Of a stretch of DNA of 64,000 bases, positions 56,989-64,000 are shown one piece after another (within the stretch, counting starts at the first letter, position 1; each line of letters opens with the position of its first letter). Where the stretch lies: contig NZ_WPZY01000003.1 of assembly GCF_013031405.1 (NCBI RefSeq), positions 248,001-312,000 on the forward strand. Reading direction: 5' to 3'. Origin of the DNA: Ruegeria sp. HKCCD8929. Lineage in GTDB: Bacteria; Pseudomonadota; Alphaproteobacteria; Rhodobacterales; Rhodobacteraceae. Made by a program: the position numbers and the translations under genes. The notes under the pieces are model-generated. The model made no database searches. It was not told where the DNA came from and saw only the letters and a program-made list of their open reading frames with translations.

Positions 56989-58977
56989 CTACTGATCCAG
57001 GAACGACCGCAGCTTGCGCGACCGGCTGGGATGCTTCAGCTTCCTGAGCGCCTTCGCCTCGATCTGGCGGATACGCTCGCGGGTCACGCTGAACTGTTGA
57101 CCGACCTCTTCCAGCGTGTGGTCGGTGTTCATGCCGATGCCGAACCGCATCCGCAGAACCCGTTCCTCACGAGGCGTGAGCGAGGCCAGAACCCGGGTGG
57201 TGGTTTCCTTGAGGTTTTCCTGAATGGCGCTGTCGAGCGGCAGCACGGCATTCTTGTCCTCGATGAAATCGCCCAGTTGGCTGTCTTCCTCGTCGCCGAT
57301 GGGGGTTTCGAGAGAGATCGGTTCCTTGGCGATCTTCATCACCTTGCGAACCTTCTCGAGCGGCATCTGCAGCTTTTCGGCCAGTTCTTCCGGCGTCGGC
57401 TCGCGACCAATCTCGTGCAGCATCTGGCGGCCGGTGCGGACCAGCTTGTTGATCGTTTCGATCATATGGACCGGGATACGGATCGTGCGCGCCTGATCCG
57501 CGATCGAGCGCGTGATCGCCTGACGGATCCACCAAGTCGCGTAGGTCGAGAACTTGTAGCCGCGGCGGTATTCGAACTTATCCACCGCCTTCATCAAGCC
57601 GATGTTACCTTCCTGAATAAGATCAAGGAATTGCAGGCCGCGGTTCGTGTACTTTTTAGCGATCGAGATCACCAGACGCAGGTTGGCTTCGACCATTTCC
57701 TTCTTGGCCTGACGTGCCTCTTTCTCGCCCTTCTGGACCTGCTGGACGATGCGACGGAATTCGCTGATATCCAGACCGACATACTGGCCGACCTGCGCCA
57801 TGTCGTTGCGCAGTTCCTCGACCTTTTCCGACGAGCGTTCGATGAACATCTGCCAGCCCCGGCCCGGCTTTTCGGCCATTTCGGACAGCCAGTTGGGGTC
57901 CAACTCTCGCCCGCGATAGGCCTCGATGAACTCACGCCGGTTGATGCGGGCCTGGTCGGCCAGTTTCACCATCGCGCTGTCCAGCGACATCACGCGCTTG
58001 TTGATCCCGTAAAGCTGGTCGATCAGCGCCTCGATCCGGTTGTTGTGCAAATGCAGCCCGTTCACCAACTCCACGATCTCGGCGCGCAGCTTCTGGTACG
58101 TGGCCTCATCCTTTTCGCTGAACGAGCCATCCTCGTTCAGGGTGGCCGAGATGCGGCTGTCCTGCATTTCCGACAACATGGCGAAATCGGTCGAGATACG
58201 CTCGAGCGTGGTCAGCACCTGATCCTTGAGCGCGGCCTCCATCGCGGCCAGTGACATGTTGGCCTGATCGTCCTCGTCGTCATCATCGTCAGTGGCAATC
58301 GGGTTGCCGTCGGCATCCAGTTCCGGACCAGTATCCTTGGCGGGTTTCGCGGCCTGCACCGCCGAAGTATCGACGACCGGCTCTTCGACATCGCCCTCTT
58401 CGTCCATCTGGTTGCCGAACGTGGCCTCCAGATCGATGACGTCGCGCAGGAGGATGTCCTCGCTCAGCAATTCGTCGTGCCAGATGGTGATCGCCTGGAA
58501 GGTCAGCGGGCTTTCGCAGAGCCCGAGAATCATCGTGTTACGGCCCGCCTCGATCCGCTTGGCGATGGCGATCTCACCCTCGCGGCTCAGCAGTTCGACG
58601 CTGCCCATTTCGCGCAGATACATGCGCACAGGGTCGTCGGTGCGGTCCAGCTTTTCGGTCTGGGCCCCGGCCAGCGTGATCTCACGCGCGCCTTCGGTGG
58701 TGACGATCTCGGTCGAGCCCTTTTGCTCTTCCTCTTCCGCCTCTTCATCCTCGATTATGTTGATGCCCATTTCGGACAGCATCGACATCACGTCTTCGAT
58801 CTGTTCCGAGCTCACCTGATCCGGCGGCAGAACCTGATTGAGCTGATCGTAGGTGATGTAACCCTTCTCGCGAGCCTCCGCGATCATCTTCTTGACCTGG
58901 GTCTGACTCATGTCCAGCGAGATTTCCTGATCCTGCTCGTCGGATTTGCGTTCCTCGTTGGTGTCCTTGGCGGCCAT
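56989..58977 (-). CDS. rpoD: Primary sigma factor RpoD (sigma-70)
   Basis: A 662-residue housekeeping sigma factor. Region 1.1 is near the N-terminus ([20 protein letters not shown]), followed by an acidic stretch. Region 1.2 is [20 protein letters not shown], region 2 includes [20 protein letters not shown] and [17 protein letters not shown], and region 4 is [20 protein letters not shown]. It directs basal transcription. It follows dnaG on the same strand after 114 bases, the conserved macromolecular-synthesis arrangement without rpsU. The ATG is preceded by AGGAG. Confidence 0.97.
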   Translation of the reverse strand: MAAKDTNEERKSDEQDQEISLDMSQTQVKKMIAEAREKGYITYDQLNQVLPPDQVSSEQIEDVMSMLSEMGINIIEDEEAEEEEQKGSTEIVTTEGAREITLAGAQTEKLDRTDDPVRMYLREMGSVELLSREGEIAIAKRIEAGRNTMILGLCESPLTFQAITIWHDELLSEDILLRDVIDLEATFGNQMDEEGDVEEPVVDTSAVQAAKPAKDTGPELDADGNPIATDDDDDEDDQANMSLAAMEAALKDQVLTTLERISTDFAMLSEMQDSRISATLNEDGSFSEKDEATYQKLRAEIVELVNGLHLHNNRIEALIDQLYGINKRVMSLDSAMVKLADQARINRREFIEAYRGRELDPNWLSEMAEKPGRGWQMFIERSSEKVEELRNDMAQVGQYVGLDISEFRRIVQQVQKGEKEARQAKKEMVEANLRLVISIAKKYTNRGLQFLDLIQEGNIGLMKAVDKFEYRRGYKFSTYATWWIRQAITRSIADQARTIRIPVHMIETINKLVRTGRQMLHEIGREPTPEELAEKLQMPLEKVRKVMKIAKEPISLETPIGDEEDSQLGDFIEDKNAVLPLDSAIQENLKETTTRVLASLTPREERVLRMRFGIGMNTDHTLEEVGQQFSVTRERIRQIEAKALRKLKHPSRSRKLRSFLDQ

Positions 58978-58999
58978 TCAGTGCTCCTGCAGGGATGGG

Positions 59000-59020
59000 T
59001 GATTCGTTGGAACCGAATCA
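59000..59020. repeat. Inverted repeat in the rpoD leader
   Basis: TGATTCG / TTGGAAC / CGAATCA is a perfect seven-base inverted repeat between dnaG and rpoD, and GTGATTCG is repeated at 59,034-59,041. It could be a hairpin in the rpoD 5' leader or a protein site. No promoter was assigned. Confidence 0.4.
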
Positions 59021-59091
59021 TTAGCGCGAAGAAGTGATTCGGCCACCCGTTTACCCGTTTTTCTTTGTCGGTTCCTTAGGAAAACGCACAA

Positions 59092-61044
59092 TCACCGGCG
59101 TTTCCGGTCAAAGTTAATGCCCGCCATGATCGCCTCGAACGCCTCGCGCTCGTCCCGGTTGATTCGGGCGCCGTTGTCGGCGACATCGAAAATCGCCTTG
59201 TCCTCGTTCTCGCTGCGGCTTGCGCGGTTACGCTCTTCGGCGGCCTGGGCCACGCGCCAAGTCAGGGCCTCGTCATCCAGTTCAGCGATTTCTTCTCGGG
59301 CTTCGGCGATTTCAGCGGCATGCCCACGGAGCGCAGAGAGTTTTGCGAGTTCTTCGGCCAGGGTCATCTCGGCCGCTTCAAGATCGCCGGGACGGCGCAC
59401 ACAGGGGCTGATGGCCACATGGCGAAGAGCATGAAGGTTTTCAAGGGCCTCAGGACCCAAAATCTGTTCGATGTGATCCTGCAGCATCTCGGGCGCGTCG
59501 ATGGCGTGGCGCAAGATCACATCGCGCAGAGCGGCATGGTCGGGATCGCGGCACTCCATTTTTTCGATCTCATGCTCGAACTGGATCACCACCTGCGGGG
59601 TGGCAATGGTGGCAGCGAGGATCACCGCCTCGCGCATGCGGATCTGGCTGTCTTCGCCGGACGAGGCCAAGAGCGAGGCTTTGGTGGTCGAAACCGCGCC
59701 AGGCTTAGCCCGTTCCCATTGCCCACGCGGCTGCCATTTGCCTTTTTTACCCCCCCGCTGCGGGCGGAAAAGCTGCCAGCGCAGGTCCTTGATTTCCTGC
59801 CCGTAATGCGAGCGGATCGAGGGGTCGCGGATCAGCCTGATCTTTTCGCGTAGCGCCTTGTCCAGCGCTGCCTTGCGCTCGGGGCTGTCGAATACGCGGC
59901 CTTCGGTTTCGCGCTGCCAGAGCAGTTTGACCATCGGAATGGCCTGATCCAGCACCGCCTGCACCGCAGGCGCCCCTTCGGTCCGGATCAGGTCGTCGGG
60001 GTCCTTGCCCTCGGGCATCAGGGCAAAGCGGAGGGATTTGCCCGCCTCGAGCAGAGGCAGCGCCAGGTCGATCACCCGCATCGCCGCGCGCAGACCGGCG
60101 GTGTCGCCGTCGAGCGCGATGATCGGCTCATCCGCGATCCGCCAGAGCAGTTGCAACTGGTTTTCGGTGATCGCGGTGCCCAAGGGCGCGACCGAGGCGC
60201 CGAACCCGCCCTCGGCCAGTGCGATCACGTCCATATAGCCCTCGGCCACGATCAGTGGCTGGCCCCGCCCCGCCGCAGTGCGCGCGGGTCCGTGGTTGTA
60301 GAGACTGCGGCCCTTGTCGAACAGATCGGTCTCGGGCGAGTTCAGATATTTGGCGTTATCATTCGGATCCATCGCCCGACCGCCGCAGGCGATGCAGCGG
60401 CCGCGCACGTCACGAATGGGGAACATGATCCGGTTGCGGAACGTGTCGTAGGGATTGCCGCCCTTGGTCGAGGGTTTGGCGAGCCCCGCGCCCATGATTA
60501 GATCTTCGGCCACGCTCTTGCCGCGCAGATGATCCCAAAGGTTCTGCCAGCCGTCGGGGGCAAATCCGATCTCCCACCGCTCGAGCGCAGGCTCGGCGAG
60601 CCCCCGCCGCGTCAGGTAATCGCGCGCCGCGGCCCCCGCGCCAGTGTTGAGCTGCAGGCGGAAGAACTGCACCGCCTGCTCCATCACCTCGGCCAGTTGG
60701 GTGCGGCGGTTCTGTTTCTCCTGCGCGCGCGGGTCGCGTGCGGGCATGGTCATCCCAGCCTCGCGCGCCAGAATCTCGACCGCTTCGATGAACGAGACAT
60801 TCTCGGTCTCTTTCACAAAGCTGATCGCGTCGCCCTTCGCATGACAGCCGAAGCAGTAATAGAATCCCTTGCGGTCATCGACGTGGAACGAGGCGGTCTT
60901 TTCCTGGTGGAACGGGCATGGTGCCCACATGTCGCCCTTGCCCTGATTGGACTTGCGCTGATCCCACATCACCTTGCGCCCGACAACCTGTGTCAGGCTC
61001 AGGCGGGTGCGCAACTCGTCCAGAAATCCGGGGGGCAGTGACAT
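59092..61044 (-). CDS. dnaG: DNA primase DnaG
   Basis: A 650-residue replication primase. The CHC2 zinc finger has Cys43, His46, Cys64 and Cys67. The TOPRIM core follows near residues 265-320 (LIVAEGYMDVIAL and IALDGDTAGLRAA). The C-terminal DnaB-binding region is of normal length. It lays RNA primers for replication. It precedes rpoD in the expected order. Confidence 0.96.
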   Translation of the reverse strand: MSLPPGFLDELRTRLSLTQVVGRKVMWDQRKSNQGKGDMWAPCPFHQEKTASFHVDDRKGFYYCFGCHAKGDAISFVKETENVSFIEAVEILAREAGMTMPARDPRAQEKQNRRTQLAEVMEQAVQFFRLQLNTGAGAAARDYLTRRGLAEPALERWEIGFAPDGWQNLWDHLRGKSVAEDLIMGAGLAKPSTKGGNPYDTFRNRIMFPIRDVRGRCIACGGRAMDPNDNAKYLNSPETDLFDKGRSLYNHGPARTAAGRGQPLIVAEGYMDVIALAEGGFGASVAPLGTAITENQLQLLWRIADEPIIALDGDTAGLRAAMRVIDLALPLLEAGKSLRFALMPEGKDPDDLIRTEGAPAVQAVLDQAIPMVKLLWQRETEGRVFDSPERKAALDKALREKIRLIRDPSIRSHYGQEIKDLRWQLFRPQRGGKKGKWQPRGQWERAKPGAVSTTKASLLASSGEDSQIRMREAVILAATIATPQVVIQFEHEIEKMECRDPDHAALRDVILRHAIDAPEMLQDHIEQILGPEALENLHALRHVAISPCVRRPGDLEAAEMTLAEELAKLSALRGHAAEIAEAREEIAELDDEALTWRVAQAAEERNRASRSENEDKAIFDVADNGARINRDEREAFEAIMAGINFDRKRR

Positions 61045-61123
61045 GGGTCAAATCTGACAGAAACCGACACGCACGCCAAGCACCCGGCGCGCGTTGTCCA
61101 CAGGCAATTGCGGCGGCGGTGGA

Positions 61124-61423
61124 TTACTGCTGCAGACAGAGCTCAAGCCAGGCCGCGCTCAGGTCCTTTTTGCGCACGTCGCGCATCTTCTGCTCGTAGA
61201 CCCACGGGGTGATCAGCGGAATGGCGGCGTTGTAGTTCTCGGGCCATTCCGGGCCGGTCTTGGCGATGGCGGCGGGCACGTCGCGTTCCTTCACCCGATC
61301 CAGCCGCGCCTGTTGGACCGCGGCGACCACATCCGCCTGGTACTGGCAGCTTTGCTCTTTGGTCTCGGCGGCATGGACGGGCGCGGCCATCAAAATAGTG
61401 GCGGCAATGGCGAGGCGAAACAT
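61124..61423 (-). CDS. Small periplasmic hypothetical protein
   Basis: A 99-residue protein. A signal peptide covers about residues 1-18 (LAIAATILMAAPVHA). The mature part has two Cys (SCQYQADVVAAV near the start and LELCLQQ at the end), possibly joined by a disulfide, and a helical middle. No family recognised. It lies between dnaG and soxG on the minus strand. Confidence 0.72.
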   Translation of the reverse strand: MFRLAIAATILMAAPVHAAETKEQSCQYQADVVAAVQQARLDRVKERDVPAAIAKTGPEWPENYNAAIPLITPWVYEQKMRDVRKKDLSAAWLELCLQQ

Positions 61424-61459
61424 GCGTGTCTCCGTGAATCGTTAAAACTCGGGCGCAGT

Positions 61460-62005
61460 CTATCCGCGTGCGGCGACACCTTCCATGGCCGTTTTCAGAT
61501 CGTGAACCAGTGTCTCGGCCATAGAGCGGAACACCATGATCTGAAACGTCTTTTCGCCCACTTTCGTGATCGAGGCGGACATGTGAAACAGCAGGCTGCG
61601 CACCGTGTGCCCGCGCTTGAACTGTGCCGGGCGCAGATCGACCGGCACCAGACGCGCCAGCACATCCTCGACCCCGTCGCCCTCAAGCCGCACCACGGCC
61701 CAGGCATCCGACTGATCCACAAGGGCCGCGTGTTCGGCCAGAGACGCATCCGGCGCGGGTCCCATCAGCATCGCCTGCGCATGCCCGAACCAGACCGCCC
61801 GCGCCCCGGCCTTTCCGGTTGCCCTGTTCGCCGCCGGATAGGTCATGCCATGCGCGGCTTTCAGCGCTGCCGACAGATCCTTGACCCGGCCCTTGTAAGG
61901 CGCGATCGAGGTCATCGCGCCGGGGTCTTCCTCGGTCAGGTTCACCGATCCGACCGTCAGCGGCAGCAGCCCCTCGCAGGGGGTATTGGCACTCAGCTTA
62001 TCCAC
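61460..62005 (-). CDS. soxG: Sarcosine oxidase gamma subunit
   Basis: A 181-residue subunit of heterotetrameric sarcosine oxidase, which demethylates sarcosine to glycine with formation of 5,10-methylene-tetrahydrofolate. It is recognised by its place directly after soxA, by size, and by segments such as ARAVWFGHAQAMLMGP. The GTG at 62,005 overlaps soxA by eight bases; an earlier in-frame ATG at 62,029 is possible. Gamma subunits vary widely, so context carries much of the call. Confidence 0.85.
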   Translation of the reverse strand: MDKLSANTPCEGLLPLTVGSVNLTEEDPGAMTSIAPYKGRVKDLSAALKAAHGMTYPAANRATGKAGARAVWFGHAQAMLMGPAPDASLAEHAALVDQSDAWAVVRLEGDGVEDVLARLVPVDLRPAQFKRGHTVRSLLFHMSASITKVGEKTFQIMVFRSMAETLVHDLKTAMEGVAARG

Positions 62006-64000
62006 GCACGCGCCCTCCTTCGGGGTCAAAGAACACCGGGTTCACCACTTCGCAGAGCGTCGTTACCCCGCGCAGCCCGTCCACCATCTTGACGATCTCG
62101 CCATAGCGCGCCGGTCCGTCGGCCAGAAAGCCCAGCCCTAGCATGCTGCCCAGCGTCGGTGAGTAGCAGACCGAAGTGATATAGCCCTGGTCGTTCACAC
62201 GAACCGGCTCGGCCTCTTCCTTGTAGAGATGCGCCCCGGCCAGCAATTCCCTGCTTTCGCCGATGGGCTTGAGCCCCACAAGCTGCTCTCGTCCGTCCTC
62301 TTCCAGACCGGGACGCTCGGACATGGTCTTGCCGATGCAGTCCTTCTTGGCCGAAACCATCCGGCCCATGCCGATGTCGAAGGCAGTCGTGCGCCCGTGA
62401 ATCTCGGCATGGGTGATGAACCCTTTCTCGATCCTGAGCACATTCAGCGCCTCCATCCCGTAGAGCCCGCCACCCAACGCCTCAGCCCGCTCGGTCAGCA
62501 CGTCGAAGAGGCTAGCGCCATACCGCGCGGGCACTGCGATCTCATAGGCATGCTCACCCGAGAACGAGATGCGGAACAGCCGCCCCTCGACTCCCAGCAC
62601 CTTGACAGGGCCACAGGCCATGAAGGGCCAGTCCTCATCGGTCAGCGGTGCCTCGAGCAGCCCGTTCATCAACTCGCGCGATTTCGGGCCGGCGGCGGCG
62701 AACTGCGCCCATTGCTCAGTGACCGACGTGAACGCGACATCCAGATCGGGCCGCAGCCCCTGGGTCACAAATTCCAGATGCTTCATCACATCGCCCGCGC
62801 CCGCCGTGGTGGTGGTCATCACATAGTGATGCTCGTCCAGCCGCGCAGTGGTGCCGTCATCCATCACATGCCCGTCCTCGCGCAGCATCAGGCCATAGCG
62901 CGTGCGCCCCACCTTCAGCGTCGAGAACATGTTGGTATAGACGAAATCGAGAAACTCGCCCGCATCGGGCCCCTGAATGTCGATCTTACCCAAGGTCGAG
63001 ACATCGGCCACGCCCACCGCCTCACGCACCATCCGCACCTCGCGGTCGCAGGATTGCCGCCAGGTGGTTTCACCGGCCTTGGGGAAATAGCTCGGGCGAT
63101 ACCAGAGCCCCGCCTCGATCATCGGCGCCCCGCGCGCGACGGTCGCCTTGTGCGAGGTGGTGAAGCGCTGCGGCTTGAACCCCATCCCTTCGGCACCGGC
63201 ACCGAATGCGGCGATGGCGACCGGAGAATAGGGTGGGCGGAACGTGGTGGTCCCGGTCTCGGGTATCCCCCGCCCCGTCGCATCGGCCAGCACCGCCAGC
63301 GCGGCGACGTTCGAGTTCTTGCCCTGATCGGTCGCCATGCCTTGCGTGGTGTAGCGTTTCATGTGCTCGACCGAGCGGAAGTTCTCGACCGCCGCCTGTA
63401 TCACATCCTTGACGGTCACGTCGTTCTGGAAATCCAGCCACGCGCGGCCCTTGCCCGGCACGGCCCAGAGCGGCGCGATCTCATTCGGCGCATCCTCGGC
63501 CTGAGGCGGGGCTAGATTGGGCACCGTGAACCCCAGTTCACCCAGCGCCTCGCCTGCGGCAGCCGCCCCTTCGCGCAGACAAGCCGCGGTCGAGAACGCG
63601 CCGTTGCAGGCCCCGGCCACGACCATGCCCGGCACTGCGCCCGGCGTCGGCACGAAAGCAGCAATGTCGCGCTGCCAGGTGGGGCGCCCGTTCATGTGAC
63701 AGGTCAGATGCACGGACGGGTTCCACCCGCCGGTCATCGCCAGACAATCGGTCTGGATCTTCTCCTCGCCGCTCGGACGACGCACGGTGATGCTCTCCAA
63801 CCCCTTGCGCCCGGAACTGCCACAAACCTGCGCCCCACGCAGGACCGGATAGTCGTCCGACAAGGGCGCATCGTGGCGGCTGTCGATCACGGCGGCCACA
63901 TGCACACCTGCCTCCAATAGATCGCGCGCGGTACGGTGGATGTCGTCGGTATTGCCGAACACGGTCACGTTACGCCCCGCGCTCACACCCCACCGGTTGA
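61998..64000 (-). CDS. soxA: Sarcosine oxidase alpha subunit, 5' end beyond window
   Basis: The last 667 codons of the alpha subunit. The frame is open to the window edge, so the start and the N-terminal part (with the NAD-binding site, normally about 300 residues further) lie outside. The visible part begins NRWGVSAGRNVTVFGN. It includes an internal NAD/FAD-related segment and, over the last 370 residues, a glycine-cleavage T-protein (GcvT)-like folate domain (VGVADVSTLGKIDIQGPDA and FRISFSGEHAYEIAVPARYG). Gene order with soxG fits soxBDAG. Confidence 0.93.
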   Translation of the reverse strand, partial: NRWGVSAGRNVTVFGNTDDIHRTARDLLEAGVHVAAVIDSRHDAPLSDDYPVLRGAQVCGSSGRKGLESITVRRPSGEEKIQTDCLAMTGGWNPSVHLTCHMNGRPTWQRDIAAFVPTPGAVPGMVVAGACNGAFSTAACLREGAAAAGEALGELGFTVPNLAPPQAEDAPNEIAPLWAVPGKGRAWLDFQNDVTVKDVIQAAVENFRSVEHMKRYTTQGMATDQGKNSNVAALAVLADATGRGIPETGTTTFRPPYSPVAIAAFGAGAEGMGFKPQRFTTSHKATVARGAPMIEAGLWYRPSYFPKAGETTWRQSCDREVRMVREAVGVADVSTLGKIDIQGPDAGEFLDFVYTNMFSTLKVGRTRYGLMLREDGHVMDDGTTARLDEHHYVMTTTTAGAGDVMKHLEFVTQGLRPDLDVAFTSVTEQWAQFAAAGPKSRELMNGLLEAPLTDEDWPFMACGPVKVLGVEGRLFRISFSGEHAYEIAVPARYGASLFDVLTERAEALGGGLYGMEALNVLRIEKGFITHAEIHGRTTAFDIGMGRMVSAKKDCIGKTMSERPGLEEDGREQLVGLKPIGESRELLAGAHLYKEEAEPVRVNDQGYITSVCYSPTLGSMLGLGFLADGPARYGEIVKMVDGLRGVTTLCEVVNPVFFDPEGGRVRG

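Noticed and set aside
57031..58254. 407-codon plus-strand open frame across rpoD
   Set aside because: Antisense shadow of a firmly identified sigma factor.

Overview
The window is a chromosomal segment of a GC-rich alphaproteobacterium. It is most likely a marine Rhodobacterales (Roseobacter group, Ruegeria-like), judged from gene content and gene order rather than any database search. Supporting signs are the riboflavin genes clustered with nusB and nrdR, the helicase / S4 protein / fdxA / carD neighbourhood, dnaG next to rpoD, rluD next to rpoH, two TRAP permease genes, sarcosine oxidase, several small proteins typical of Rhodobacterales, and a tRNA-His with A73 and a G1:U72 pair, a feature of alphaproteobacteria.

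Layout. 1-6,070: reductive pyrimidine catabolism: dihydropyrimidinase (cut by the window edge), the N-carbamoyl amidohydrolase, a divergent RutR-like TetR regulator, a small unknown protein, preA and preT. Near-consensus RutR operators lie upstream of both the amidohydrolase and preT. 6,155-10,443: a double-cupin gene divergent from 3-hydroxyanthranilate 3,4-dioxygenase, which is followed by a complete TRAP transporter. 10,572-18,694: a glycosyltransferase-like protein, O-acetylhomoserine sulfhydrylase, a class III cyclase, a SIMPL protein, a large envelope protein that looks like a fused secretion or pilus assembly component, and an unknown protein. 18,836-22,435: hppD divergent from an Lrp/AsnC regulator, then a KefB-type antiporter. 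22,486-24,343: cobT and cobS, divergent. 24,408-29,459: carD, fdxA, S4 protein, Suv3-like helicase and a TPR protein.

29,529-37,502: SCP2 protein, lysophospholipase-like hydrolase, oligoendopeptidase F, ankyrin protein, DksA-type zinc finger, Gfo/Idh/MocA oxidoreductase, membrane dipeptidase and a fasciclin-RTX secreted protein. 37,573-42,701: rpoH with a heat-shock-type promoter, rluD sharing its start codon bases with a divergent small membrane protein, tRNA-His, a GNAT protein, mmcB, and an ArsR/SRPBCC operon with a readable promoter and paired operators. 42,773-54,260: nusB, ribH, ribB, ribE, ribD and nrdR on the minus strand. Plus-strand genes interrupt them: a proline racemase family enzyme, a PAP2 protein and the capsule genes kpsS-wza-kpsC. 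54,382-64,000: yjbQ, small envelope proteins, a low-GC PIN-like gene, rpoD, dnaG, and sarcosine oxidase gamma and alpha (alpha cut by the window edge).

Most of the window is ordinary core genome. No CRISPR array, prophage, intact insertion sequence or rRNA was seen. The observations most worth following are the reconstructed RutR regulon with an uncharacterised small gene inside it, the GspL/PilM-like plus PilP/GspC-like single-chain protein, the three tandem palindromes after kpsC, the long inverted repeat before metY, the PIN-like orphan beside rpoD, and the catabolic dioxygenase coupled to a TRAP transporter.
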